A stretch of 64,000 bases of DNA from a bacterium (GCA_029570385.1 JAKPXD010000015.1:1-64000); one strand, 5' to 3'. Numbered from the stretch's first letter, positions 43,287 to 51,405 are shown. Program-made: numbers and translations. Notes: generated by a model not told the origin, from the sequence alone.

Positions 43287-45785
43287 ATGAACTGGTTATT
43301 TGATTTCTTTAATGACAGCAATGACTTATTGGTCGTTTTTTTAACTATCTTCATTACAGTTATTGCTGTTATGGGGCTAATTATTTTATGGCGTTATTTA
43401 GTTTGGCGCTTGTTTAGTCGGCATCGCTATTTTGATCAAGTAGTTTATTTAGTTAAATTGCCGAAAGATCGCCAACGAGACCAAAATCAGAATTTTACTG
43501 TTCAGCAGATGCGCGAAGAAATTGCCTGCGCCGAGACCATTTTTGCCAGTATCGGTGGCTTGCGGGCTCAACGTGGCTTCGGAGTTTGGTTGTGGGGACG
43601 CGATGATCATTTTTCTTTTGAGATTGTTGCCAATCAAGGATTGATTGCTTTTTATGTTGTTAGTCCGCGGCGGTTAGCTCGCTATTTGGAACAACAGATC
43701 AACGCTCATTATCCTGATGCTATGCTTGAAGAAGTGGTTGATTATAATCTTTTTAAACCACAGAGTTATGTGGCCGTGGGTAGTTTAAAGACGACTCGTC
43801 ATTATGCCTTGCCAATTAAAACCTACGATCAACAAGAAGCTGATTTGATGAATTCTCAGCTTAATGTTATGTCTAAATTATCTACTGATGATAGTTTGGC
43901 AATTCAATATACCGTGCGTAGCGCCTATGGTGTCTGGCACGGTACAGTGAAAAAAATCGTTGAATTATCGCACAAGAAGAAATCAGTATCAGCGGCACTC
44001 AAACATGGGTCGTTTGATAGCTGGTCAGATTTTATTAAAGAAAATTTTGGCAGTAAGAAAAATCAGGAACAGGCCAATGCTAAGCAATTGGATAAGCAGT
44101 TGACTGCCATGGAGGGCGATATGCTCAAGTTAATGGAAGAAAAAAATGCCAAAGCCGGCTTAGATGTTAATGTGCGATTAATTGCTTGTTCTAATAGTCA
44201 AGCGCATTCCGATAATTTGCTTAATGACTTAGCTAACGCTTTGCATCAGTATAATTATTATGAATACGGCAATAGTTTTAGCAATAAGCCGCGCCGGCGG
44301 CCGGCCAAGCAATTAATTGAACAGTTTATTTATCGTCGCTTTGATGATAAGGCTAGTTTTTTGTTAAATACTGAAGAATTATCCAGTTTATTTCATTTTC
44401 CGCTACAAAACGCCGAAACTCCTAATATTTTATGGCTGACCGCTAAGCAAGCGGCCGCTTCAGCCGATGTACCTAACCAAGGCTTATTATTGGGTTATAA
44501 TATTTTTCGCGGTATCAAGAAAGATATTTGTATCAAGGAAGATGATCGTTTACGGCATACATATATTATTGGTAAATCCGGTGTTGGTAAGTCAGTTTTG
44601 TTAGCCAATATGGCTATCCAGGATGTTTTGAATGGCGCTGGCGTTTGCGTCATTGATCCGCATGGCGATCTGGTTGATGATGTTTTGGCTAGAGTGCCGC
44701 CAGAGCGGGCCGAAGATGTTATCTTATTCGCGCCAGCTGATTTAGAGCGGCCGATGGGTTTGAATTTATTAGAGTTTGATGCCAAATACCCGGAACAGAA
44801 AACCTTTGTTATCAACGAAATGATTGGTATTTTTGATAAGCTCTATGATTTGAAATCAACCGGCGGTCCGATTTTTGAACAATATATGCGTAATGCCATG
44901 CTGCTAGTCATGGCCGATCCCGAATCCGGCTCAACTTTAATGGAAATTCCTCGAGTTTTAGCTGATGCTGAGTTCCGCAATCTCAAACTTTCCCGCTGTG
45001 CCGATCAAACAGTCGTTGATTTTTGGCGCAAGGAAGCCGAAAAAGCCGGTGGCGACGCCGCTTTGGCCAATGTTGTTCCCTATATCACCTCCAAATTGAC
45101 CTCTTTTATTTCTAATGACATGATGCGGCCGATTATCGCTCAGCAAACCAGCGCTTTTAATTTCCGCGACATCATGGATAAACGCAAGATTCTATTGGTT
45201 AGCTTGCCTAAAGGATTAGTCGGCGAGCTTAATGCTTATCTATTGGGCATGATTTTGGTTGGCAAGCTGTTGATGGCTGCTTTGTCGCGAGCGGATATGC
45301 CCAAAGAAGAACGCCGCAATTTTTTCTTATATATTGATGAGTTTCAAAATTTTACCACCAATTCAGTTTGTCAGATTCTGTCAGAAGCTAGAAAATATGG
45401 ACTCGGCTTGATTATCGCCCATCAGTATATCGGCCAATTGGTGGCCCGCGGCGACACCGCTATTAAAGACGCTGTTTTTGGCAACGTCGGCACAATTATT
45501 TCGTTTAAGATTGGTTCCGAAGATGCCGAAGTTCTGCAAAAAGAATTCGCGCCGACTTTTGATGCCTATGATTTGATTAATGTTGAAAAATATACTGCTT
45601 ATATCAAATTGTTAATTAACAACACTGCTTCACGGCCGTTTACCTTAAAAACGCCATGGCCGCTGGCTGGCCAAGAAAGCTTGGATCTGGCTGGCAAAAT
45701 TCGTCAGTTAAGCCGGCTCAAGTATGGTCAGGATCGATCTTTGGTGGAGGCGGAAATCAGCCAGCGTGGCAAATTTAATTTATAG
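43287..45785 (+). CDS. Fused membrane-domain/VirD4-TraD-like ATPase
   Basis: 832 residues. The first 30 or so form a membrane helix. Residues about 40-390 match the 34577 product (FSFEIVANQGLIAFYVVSP, YPDAMLEEVVDY, ALPIKTYDQQ, ELSSLFHFPLQ). The rest is a coupling-protein ATPase with Walker A GKSGVGKSV, VIDPHGDLVDDVL, LLVMADPES and Walker B LYIDEFQNFTT. It is thus a fusion of the two proteins made separately at 34577 and 36085. It lacks the C-terminal zinc ribbon of the split ATPase. The likely job is energising DNA or protein export at the membrane. Confidence 0.85.
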   Translation: MNWLFDFFNDSNDLLVVFLTIFITVIAVMGLIILWRYLVWRLFSRHRYFDQVVYLVKLPKDRQRDQNQNFTVQQMREEIACAETIFASIGGLRAQRGFGVWLWGRDDHFSFEIVANQGLIAFYVVSPRRLARYLEQQINAHYPDAMLEEVVDYNLFKPQSYVAVGSLKTTRHYALPIKTYDQQEADLMNSQLNVMSKLSTDDSLAIQYTVRSAYGVWHGTVKKIVELSHKKKSVSAALKHGSFDSWSDFIKENFGSKKNQEQANAKQLDKQLTAMEGDMLKLMEEKNAKAGLDVNVRLIACSNSQAHSDNLLNDLANALHQYNYYEYGNSFSNKPRRRPAKQLIEQFIYRRFDDKASFLLNTEELSSLFHFPLQNAETPNILWLTAKQAAASADVPNQGLLLGYNIFRGIKKDICIKEDDRLRHTYIIGKSGVGKSVLLANMAIQDVLNGAGVCVIDPHGDLVDDVLARVPPERAEDVILFAPADLERPMGLNLLEFDAKYPEQKTFVINEMIGIFDKLYDLKSTGGPIFEQYMRNAMLLVMADPESGSTLMEIPRVLADAEFRNLKLSRCADQTVVDFWRKEAEKAGGDAALANVVPYITSKLTSFISNDMMRPIIAQQTSAFNFRDIMDKRKILLVSLPKGLVGELNAYLLGMILVGKLLMAALSRADMPKEERRNFFLYIDEFQNFTTNSVCQILSEARKYGLGLIIAHQYIGQLVARGDTAIKDAVFGNVGTIISFKIGSEDAEVLQKEFAPTFDAYDLINVEKYTAYIKLLINNTASRPFTLKTPWPLAGQESLDLAGKIRQLSRLKYGQDRSLVEAEISQRGKFNL

Positions 45786-45788
45786 CTT

Positions 45789-46442
45789 ATGTCCAGTTCA
45801 ACCGATAAAAACCAAGACCCAGTTAATAATGATGTTTGGCAACCGGATCAGGCCATTGTTTTTAATCAGCCTGATCAACCCCAGCCGACTTCAAGCCATC
45901 AGTCGCCAGTTAAGGACAGCCAGCCGCTTGATCAATCAGGCGCTTTGCAAAATATCGCCAGTCGTTTAGAATTATTGGCCCAAGAATTGCGCTCAATTAT
46001 TCAGACGACCAGTCAGCCATCTTTGGCTGATCATCAAGTAATTGACTCCTTAACCCAGCCAATCGATGATGGTGATAAAATTATTGAAGGTTATTTTGAC
46101 GGCGAGCAGATGATTGCCACCACTGGCCAAGCCTATGCCGTTCCAGCTAATTATGCCTCCAAATCAAAGTTGGTTGCTGGTGATAGCTTAAAATTAACCA
46201 TCGGTCCGCGTGGGCACTTTCTTTATAAGCAAGTTAGCCCGGTAGAAAGGCGGCGCTTGGTTGCCAGCTTGGAACAAGCGCCAGATGGCAATTATTACGC
46301 CGTTTATGAACATCAGCGCTGGCGGTTGCTCAAAGCGAGTGTTAGTTATTTTCGGGCGCAGCCTGGCGATCGGATTGCCATATTGATTCCGCAGGATTTA
46401 CCAGCCAATTTTGCCGCCTTAGAGAATTTAGTTGCCGAATAA
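45789..46442 (+). CDS. Unknown protein with small beta-rich C-terminal domain
   Basis: 217 residues, not recognised. The first about 85 are low-complexity (Gln, Ser, Asp, Pro) with one helical stretch, ASRLELLAQELRSII. The rest resembles two short beta-rich modules: EGYFDGEQMIATTGQAYAVP with a GDSLKLTIGPRGHFLYKQV stretch, then a second GNYYAVYEHQRWRLLKAS that repeats the pattern and ends in GDRIAILIPQ. No signal peptide or membrane helix is seen. It follows the fused ATPase by 3 bases, so it is a candidate regulator or partner of that module. Confidence 0.6.
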   Translation: MSSSTDKNQDPVNNDVWQPDQAIVFNQPDQPQPTSSHQSPVKDSQPLDQSGALQNIASRLELLAQELRSIIQTTSQPSLADHQVIDSLTQPIDDGDKIIEGYFDGEQMIATTGQAYAVPANYASKSKLVAGDSLKLTIGPRGHFLYKQVSPVERRRLVASLEQAPDGNYYAVYEHQRWRLLKASVSYFRAQPGDRIAILIPQDLPANFAALENLVAE

Positions 46443-46447
46443 AAATT

Positions 46448-47335
46448 ATGCTAGGATGGTGGCCGGACAAAAAAATAATTAACAGTTTTAAGCAGCTGAC
46501 TGCGGCCGACGAAGAATTATTAAAGAAGGCCTGGAATTTGGCTCGTCATTTGCATGCCGGTCAAAAACGCAAGTCTGGTCAACCCTATTTTACTCATCCG
46601 GTTGCCGTGGCCGAAATTTTGGCTGAGAAATTTGCCGATCCGGTTCTGACGGCAGCGGCCTTGCTCCACGATACGGTTGAAGATTGCCCGGATTGTCTGA
46701 TGGGTGATATCTATCGCGATTTTGGCACCCAGGTTGGCTTCTTGGTTGATTCAGTCACTAAAGATCGCAGTAATTTTTATTGCCAAGGCCAAGAATTTGA
46801 CGATGATATTGAACGGCTGTTGTGGGCCGGCGGCCAAGATGTTCGTTGCTTATTGCTTAAAATTGCTGATCGTCAGCATAATCTGAACACAATAAGCCAT
46901 TTGCCAAACAACAAACAGATTAGAATGGCCTTTGAAACTCAAGCGATTCTTCTGCCGACTAAAGAGATCTTGGGTTATGATCGGTCTGGGGTAACTGTCG
47001 CCAAGGCTATAGCTAATTGGCAGGCCTTCCTGCGGCGCGGTCACTTTAAGAACTTGGTTCAATTGAAAGACGATTTATACAAAAAACAATTTATTGATCT
47101 GGATTGCGAAATGTATGATTTGGTTTATAGTCATACCAATGCTATTATTTGGCAGATGACTGATAAAAAGTTGTTTGAAAAAATGCTGGCCGATCAATTA
47201 TTTAATAAAACCGCTGAGATTCTATCTATAACCAGTGACGGAAGAAACTTTCGAGCCGAATTCCAATTTAGCCAAGGCTATACAGCCAATCCCGACTTGG
47301 GCGTTCAATTGGGCATATCTAAGTTTCGCGTTTAA
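46448..47335 (+). CDS. HD-domain protein, stand-alone alarmone hydrolase-like
   Basis: 295 residues resembling the hydrolase half of RelA/SpoT. The HD motifs are HAGQKRKSGQPYFTHPVAVA, AALLHDTVEDCPD (HD and ED pairs) and LKIADRQHNL. There is no synthetase, TGS or ACT domain, so it would remove (p)ppGpp but not make it. The last 100 residues (about 195-295) are not hydrolase-like and are unknown. It sits upstream of an EgtD-like methyltransferase gene and downstream of the TraD module. It could also be a different HD-type nucleotide hydrolase. Confidence 0.75.
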   Translation: MLGWWPDKKIINSFKQLTAADEELLKKAWNLARHLHAGQKRKSGQPYFTHPVAVAEILAEKFADPVLTAAALLHDTVEDCPDCLMGDIYRDFGTQVGFLVDSVTKDRSNFYCQGQEFDDDIERLLWAGGQDVRCLLLKIADRQHNLNTISHLPNNKQIRMAFETQAILLPTKEILGYDRSGVTVAKAIANWQAFLRRGHFKNLVQLKDDLYKKQFIDLDCEMYDLVYSHTNAIIWQMTDKKLFEKMLADQLFNKTAEILSITSDGRNFRAEFQFSQGYTANPDLGVQLGISKFRV

Positions 47336-47345
47336 TTATAAAATT

Positions 47346-48311
47346 ATGACACCCATCAATTCATTGGTCTCCGATTTGGAACTGGACAAAGAGATGATTG
47401 ACTGTCTTAAGAACAGGAGCTTGGAGCAGAAGTTTCTTTATCTAGACGACGGGGCCAATTTTTATTATCAGGCTTACAACAAGCCGACAACGCCGCTGCC
47501 CGTTGATTTTTCTACCGAAGATTATTACGATTTGGTCGCCGGCCAGTTCAAGAAAAAACAGCGTTTCGCTTTGGTGAGCCTAGGATGCGGTGATGCTTCC
47601 AGCGAGAAGGTGATGTTGAAGAGACTCAAGAAAGAGGGCTACAACTTTACTTATTTCGGTGTTGATTCATCGCGACAGATGTTGGATTTAGCTGTTAATA
47701 ATCTGGCTGAGCTCAAGATTGACAATCAATTTTTATGCGCCGATTTGGTCAGCGAGGATTTTCGTGATGAAATTGAACAATTAACTGATGACTTTGATTG
47801 TCGGGGGTTTTTATTTCTTGGCGGAACTATCAGCAATGTCAATCAAACTAATATTATTGATAGTCTTTACAGCATTCTTAAAAAGAACGATTTATTGTTT
47901 TTAGATATTAGAATTCGCAACAGCTTAGATAACTCCGAGGATTTGCAATTATTTAATTTTTATGCCAAATATTTATCCGATAAAAAAATGGCTCAATGGT
48001 TGATTAGTCCTTTGCGCAATGTCGGTATTGACCCTAGCTGTGGCAAGCTCAGTCTGGAAATGGTTAAAGAAAAATCTATCGGCGCCATTTTATTTAAATT
48101 TTTCTTTTTATTTAATAAAAAATTTGTTATCCGACTACGCAACGAAGTTATTCATTTTTTACCGGAAGAACGGGTTGAATTATTACATATCCGCGCCTAT
48201 TATCCGGACAATCTTACTTCTTTTTTCAAAGAGCATGATTTCAAGTTAGTCCAATCAAAAACTAATAAAGAAATTAGAGACGGCTTCTTTGTTTATCAAA
48301 AAATCAGTTAA
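47346..48311 (+). CDS. EgtD-like SAM-dependent methyltransferase
   Basis: 321 residues from ATG 47346; a longer frame overlapping the HD gene is unlikely. SAM motif I is SLGCGDASSEK near residue 79, followed by YFGVDSSRQMLDLA. FLFLGGTISN near residue 158 resembles the histidine-specific methyltransferase family (EgtD/DUF2260), where the motif is LGGSIGN-like, and ERVELLHIRAYYPDNLTSFFKEHDF near the end matches a family element. The substrate is uncertain because the ergothioneine partners are not in view; it may modify a protein or small metabolite. Confidence 0.6.
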   Translation: MTPINSLVSDLELDKEMIDCLKNRSLEQKFLYLDDGANFYYQAYNKPTTPLPVDFSTEDYYDLVAGQFKKKQRFALVSLGCGDASSEKVMLKRLKKEGYNFTYFGVDSSRQMLDLAVNNLAELKIDNQFLCADLVSEDFRDEIEQLTDDFDCRGFLFLGGTISNVNQTNIIDSLYSILKKNDLLFLDIRIRNSLDNSEDLQLFNFYAKYLSDKKMAQWLISPLRNVGIDPSCGKLSLEMVKEKSIGAILFKFFFLFNKKFVIRLRNEVIHFLPEERVELLHIRAYYPDNLTSFFKEHDFKLVQSKTNKEIRDGFFVYQKIS

Positions 48312-48326
48312 TAAATCATTTTCGTT

Positions 48327-49934
48327 ATGTCTACCCTTTACCGCCAATATCGTCCTCAGAGTTTTGCTGAAGTTTTCGGTCAAAGCCATATCAAAATAAC
48401 ATTATCTGAAGAAATTAAGCGGCAGCAGGTGGCTTCAGCTTATTTATTTTGCGGTCCGCGGGCGGTCGGTAAGACAACTATTGCCAGATTATTGGCTAAG
48501 GCGCTTAATTGTTTAAATCGGCCGGCTGATTCGGCTGAACCTTGTAATCAGTGCGTCAACTGCTTGGCTATCGCCGCTGGTCAGTCGCTAGATATTATTG
48601 AAATTGATGCGGCCAGCCAGACCGGTGTTGATAATGTCCGAGAAAACATTATTGCCAGCAGTCGGCTAGCGCCCAGTAGTGGACAATATAAAGTCTTCAT
48701 TATTGATGAAGTCCACATGCTGTCCAATTCGTCATTCAATGCTTTGTTAAAAACTTTGGAAGAGCCGCCTCAGAAAGTGATTTTTATTTTATGCACGACC
48801 GAAGTTCATAAGATTCCCGCCACGGTTATTTCCCGTTGTGAGCGTTTTGACTTCAAGAAGATTAGTCCGACCGATATGGCGAAGAAATTGCAATATATCT
48901 TGAAACAGGAGGGTTGGGCGGCTGATGATGCTGTTTTGGCGGCCATTGCCAAGAATTCTCAGGGCCACCTTCGTGATGCCGAGAGCTTGCTCGGACAATT
49001 ACTGGCTATTAGTCAACCGGCTCAAGATGGACCAGCCACCTTAACGATGGAGGATTTTTATTTATTGGCTCCCAATAGTGATATGGTCTTGATTAGCCAG
49101 TTTTTAACCGCCTTAGTAGACCAAAAAGCGATTGAGGCCATTGGCCTGGTTAATCAGCTGGTGACTGACGGCCGCGATGTTCGAGTTTTTTTACAAGATT
49201 TAATTGAGCTTTTACGTCAATTGTTATTAAGCAAAATCAATCCACAATTATTACCCAATTACCAAGCGCAGTGGGGCGATGATGACGCCTTCGGCTTGTT
49301 AGATTTGCGTCAGCGGTTGTCGATTAATCGTCTGGTGCAATTATTGCAAGTTTTTTTGCAAGCTTTTAATGAAAGCAAGGAGGCTTTTATCAGTCAATTA
49401 CCGATTGAATTGGCTATTGTTAAAGTTTTGCAGCCGGCTGAGCCGCCAGCCGCCAGCCGTCCAATAAACCCATCTCAGTCGCCGGGTGGTAATCAAGAGA
49501 CCGATAAAATCAGCGAAGCGATTAATGAGATCAAGTATGATGCAACAGCCAGCCAGCCGCCACTATTAATTGATGATTTATTGAATCAATGGCCAACGGT
49601 TTTAGATATGGTCAAGGGTCGTAATGCCGGCTTATCAGTCACACTTAAGGCTTGTCAGCCACAATTAGATGGCCAGCAAGTCTGTTTACTCTTTCGCTAT
49701 AAATTTCATCAAGATCAAGTCAATCAGCCTAAAATCAAACACCTGCTAGAAGAAATTTTGGCCGAAGTTTATCATCGGCCGGTCATGATTGCCACTAAAT
49801 TATTAGCTGATTTGGACATTAAGCTGGAAAAGAAACAATCATCGACTGGTTCAACGCCAGTTACGCCGTCAGATGATTCAGCAATCAATAATTTATTAGA
49901 AATTTTCGATGGTCAAATCGTTGGCGAAGCCTAA
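48327..49934 (+). CDS. dnaX: DNA polymerase III gamma/tau subunit
   Basis: Clamp-loader motor. RQYRPQSFAEVFGQSHIKITL starts the AAA+ domain; Walker A is GPRAVGKTT, the zinc cysteines lie in CNQCVNC, and IIDEVHML is Walker B. LKTLEEPPQKVIFILCTTE and ISRCERFDFKK give sensor 1 and the arginine finger. Domain III and a short tau-like tail are present (535 residues). It is shorter than the E. coli tau form. The start is 15 bases after the methyltransferase, and the end overlaps the patatin gene. Confidence 0.93.
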   Translation: MSTLYRQYRPQSFAEVFGQSHIKITLSEEIKRQQVASAYLFCGPRAVGKTTIARLLAKALNCLNRPADSAEPCNQCVNCLAIAAGQSLDIIEIDAASQTGVDNVRENIIASSRLAPSSGQYKVFIIDEVHMLSNSSFNALLKTLEEPPQKVIFILCTTEVHKIPATVISRCERFDFKKISPTDMAKKLQYILKQEGWAADDAVLAAIAKNSQGHLRDAESLLGQLLAISQPAQDGPATLTMEDFYLLAPNSDMVLISQFLTALVDQKAIEAIGLVNQLVTDGRDVRVFLQDLIELLRQLLLSKINPQLLPNYQAQWGDDDAFGLLDLRQRLSINRLVQLLQVFLQAFNESKEAFISQLPIELAIVKVLQPAEPPAASRPINPSQSPGGNQETDKISEAINEIKYDATASQPPLLIDDLLNQWPTVLDMVKGRNAGLSVTLKACQPQLDGQQVCLLFRYKFHQDQVNQPKIKHLLEEILAEVYHRPVMIATKLLADLDIKLEKKQSSTGSTPVTPSDDSAINNLLEIFDGQIVGEA

Positions 49935-50775
49935 ACAGTTAAAAACAAGCAAGCATGTCGGCCCATCGGTCGGTTTGGCTTTGGGTGGTGGCGGCGCTCG
50001 CGGATTGGCTCATATCGGCGCTCTTAAAATCCTGTCTCAAACTGGTATCAAAATTAGTTATATCGCCGGCACTAGTATCGGAGCAATTATTGGCGCCTGG
50101 TTAGCCCTTGGCCAGCCGTTTGACAAGTTAGAAGAACTTTGTCTGACTTTTGATCGTTCTAAGGCCTGGCGGCAATTTGTGGATATTGGCAATCCACGCT
50201 ATTCATTTTTAGCCGGCCAGAAAATTAAAAAATTCGTCAACCAGCTGTTCGGCCGAAAACAATTTACAGATTGCCAAATACCATTAGCCATCGTGGCCAC
50301 CGATTTGGCCAATGGTCAGGAAGTTATTTTACGTCAAGGCAGTATTGCTCAAGCAGTTTTAGCTAGCATTGCTATTCCTGGACTATTGCCGCCGGTTAAA
50401 CTCAACCGGCGTTATTTGATTGATGGTGGTTCGATTAATATCACGCCGGCTAGCGTTGTCGCTCAGCTCGGCGCCCAGATTATTATTGCCATGGATTTAT
50501 CGGTTCAGCCATCAGCTCATTTTCAAACCAAGCCGACCTTGTTTACGACCTTGGTCCAAGCGTATACTATTATCCGAGAGCAATCGGTTAAATATCAACT
50601 CGCGAAGATTAAGAGTGATCGCCAGCGTTTAATTATCGTTCGTCCGGTTTTTGATGATATTATTGATACTTTTCAGTTTGATCAGACGGCAAAATTTATT
50701 AAGCTTGGCGAGGAGGCAATGCGCCGTCGTTTGCCGGCTGTTCGTCAAGCTCTTGCCAAGCTAGGCAAGATATGA
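49909..50775 (+). CDS. Patatin-like phospholipase
   Basis: 288 residues of the RssA/NTE-type patatin family. The oxyanion loop GGGGARGLAHIGAL, nucleophile elbow GTSIGA and the catalytic Asp in DGGSIN are present, giving the Ser-Asp dyad. VGLALGGGG stands close to the N-terminus and there is no signal peptide, so it acts inside the cell or at the inner membrane face. The ATG lies 26 bases inside the dnaX 3' end. It may cleave phospholipids or other esters. Confidence 0.88.
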   Translation: MVKSLAKPKQLKTSKHVGPSVGLALGGGGARGLAHIGALKILSQTGIKISYIAGTSIGAIIGAWLALGQPFDKLEELCLTFDRSKAWRQFVDIGNPRYSFLAGQKIKKFVNQLFGRKQFTDCQIPLAIVATDLANGQEVILRQGSIAQAVLASIAIPGLLPPVKLNRRYLIDGGSINITPASVVAQLGAQIIIAMDLSVQPSAHFQTKPTLFTTLVQAYTIIREQSVKYQLAKIKSDRQRLIIVRPVFDDIIDTFQFDQTAKFIKLGEEAMRRRLPAVRQALAKLGKI

Positions 50776-50792
50776 TTAAATAAGAGCATTCT

Positions 50793-50863
50793 TCGGGGAT
50801 CGTCTAATGGTAGGACGACAGGTTCTGGCCCTGTTAATCGAGGTTCAAATCCTTGTCCCCGAG
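50793..50863 (+). tRNA. tRNA-Gln(CUG)
   Basis: Full cloverleaf read by eye: acceptor TCGGGGA with TCCCCGA (7 pairs), D stem GTCT/GGAC, anticodon stem ACAGG/CCTGT around the loop TTCTGGC (anticodon CTG, reading CAG), and T arm CGAGG/CCTTG around TTCAAAT. The discriminator base is G and no CCA is encoded. 71 bases. Confidence 0.93.
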
Positions 50864-50912
50864 CACTACTACCGTTTTAGGAAAAAGACAAGCGTCGTCA
50901 GCAATAATAAAG

Positions 50913-50934
50913 ACAGGCTAAAGCTTGTTTTTTT
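50913..50934 (+). terminator. Rho-independent terminator after the tRNA
   Basis: ACAGGC, loop TAAA, GCTTGT (one G-U) followed by a run of seven Ts. Confidence 0.65.
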
Positions 50935-50978
50935 GTTGCACTATAATCATAATTAATATTTAATTTGATATAAAATCA

Positions 50979-51007
50979 TTGACAAATTAGCAGAACTATG
51001 ATATAAT
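50979..51007 (+). promoter_or_regulatory. Perfect sigma70 promoter of the 31-residue peptide gene
   Basis: TTGACA (50979-50984), exactly 17 bases, TATAAT (51002-51007). All twelve bases match consensus. The start site is expected near 51014, giving a leader of about 49 bases that is very A-rich before the SD. Confidence 0.85.
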
Positions 51008-51017
51008 TTAATATCAT
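50998..51017 (+). promoter_or_regulatory. Palindrome over the -10: likely operator
   Basis: ATGATAT (50998-51004) and ATATCAT (51011-51017) are perfect inverted halves around a 6-base centre, covering the -10 and the expected start site. A shorter, similar dyad (TGAT...ATCA, 50966-50978) lies just upstream of the -35. The arrangement fits a dimeric repressor. Confidence 0.5.
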
Positions 51018-51051
51018 CAAATTGTATTTTAAAAATAAATAAAAAAAAGAA

Positions 51052-51059
51052 GGAGGTGG
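51052..51059 (+). promoter_or_regulatory. Perfect Shine-Dalgarno site
   Basis: AAGGAGGTGG spans 51050-51059, with its GGAGG six bases from the ATG at 51063. This is the only canonical SD I found ahead of any gene in the window. Confidence 0.85.
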
Positions 51060-51062
51060 AAC

Positions 51063-51158
51063 ATGTTACTTCGAATGTTCCTCGCCATCCTGCCATTTAT
51101 ATTGGCTTGGGCCCTTGTTTTTCTGTTTGTCAAGATGTTCGACGACCACGACATCTAA
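51063..51158 (+). CDS. 31-residue membrane peptide with strong expression signals
   Basis: The peptide begins MLLRMFLAILPF and ends KMFDDHDI. Residues 5-24 are one hydrophobic helix flanked by an Arg at the N-terminal side and by a Lys then Asp/His-rich end, so it should insert in the membrane. Size and charge layout recall type I toxins such as Fst (hydrophobic core, acidic tail) or small membrane regulators; this is resemblance only. It has a perfect promoter, a palindrome over the -10, a perfect SD and its own terminator, and its 3' UTR has a 7-base element complementary to the SD. No antitoxin or antisense RNA was found. Confidence 0.7.
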   Translation: MLLRMFLAILPFILAWALVFLFVKMFDDHDI

Positions 51159-51164
51159 ACTAAA

Positions 51165-51171
51165 CCACCTC
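51165..51171 (+). promoter_or_regulatory. SD-complementary element in the 3' UTR
   Basis: CCACCTC is perfectly complementary to GAGGTGG (51053-51059) of the SD. Pairing would close the mRNA into a loop of about 105 bases and hide the ribosome site. A G/C-rich patch (CCCC...GGGG) follows directly. Confidence 0.4.
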
Positions 51172-51212
51172 AACCCCAAGGGGGGAGAGGGAATAACATT
51201 TAAAAAGAGTTT

Positions 51213-51239
51213 ACCAGTTCTCTAAAAACTGGTTTTTTC
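51213..51239 (+). terminator. Rho-independent terminator of the peptide gene
   Basis: ACCAGTT and AACTGGT form a perfect 7-bp stem (loop CTCTAAA) followed by six Ts. The transcript would be about 225 bases. Confidence 0.85.
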
Positions 51240-51244
51240 TTTGG

Positions 51245-51379
51245 CTAAATATTATTTTTGGTGCCGGGATTGTTGATGATAAATTGTTTCTTGCGCGGAT
51301 CAAAATCAATAATTACCAGCATATATCGTGCCCGTTTACTTGCCATTAAGATTGAAGTTTCTTCACAGTCACTGGCCAT
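51245..51379 (-). pseudogene. Possible gene remnant, 44 codons
   Basis: The minus strand carries MASDCEETSILMASKR... continuing with LVIIDFDPRKKQFIINNPGT and ending at a TAG. The FIINNPGT end resembles the terminal strands of C39-like peptidases (usually ...INDPGT...). The frame is open upstream for 11 more codons but has no full domain. It is probably a decayed fragment; it could also be a real short gene. Its strand is opposite to the neighbouring 31-codon gene. Confidence 0.3.
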
Positions 51380-51405
51380 AACAGCGATTAAGTGGTAAAG
51401 TTTTA

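Noticed and set aside
51160-51300. Antisense promoter to the 31-codon gene (search for a type I antitoxin)
   Set aside because: The best minus-strand boxes (TAATAT or TTAAAT as -10) lack an acceptable -35 at 16-18 bases, so I do not claim an antisense RNA.
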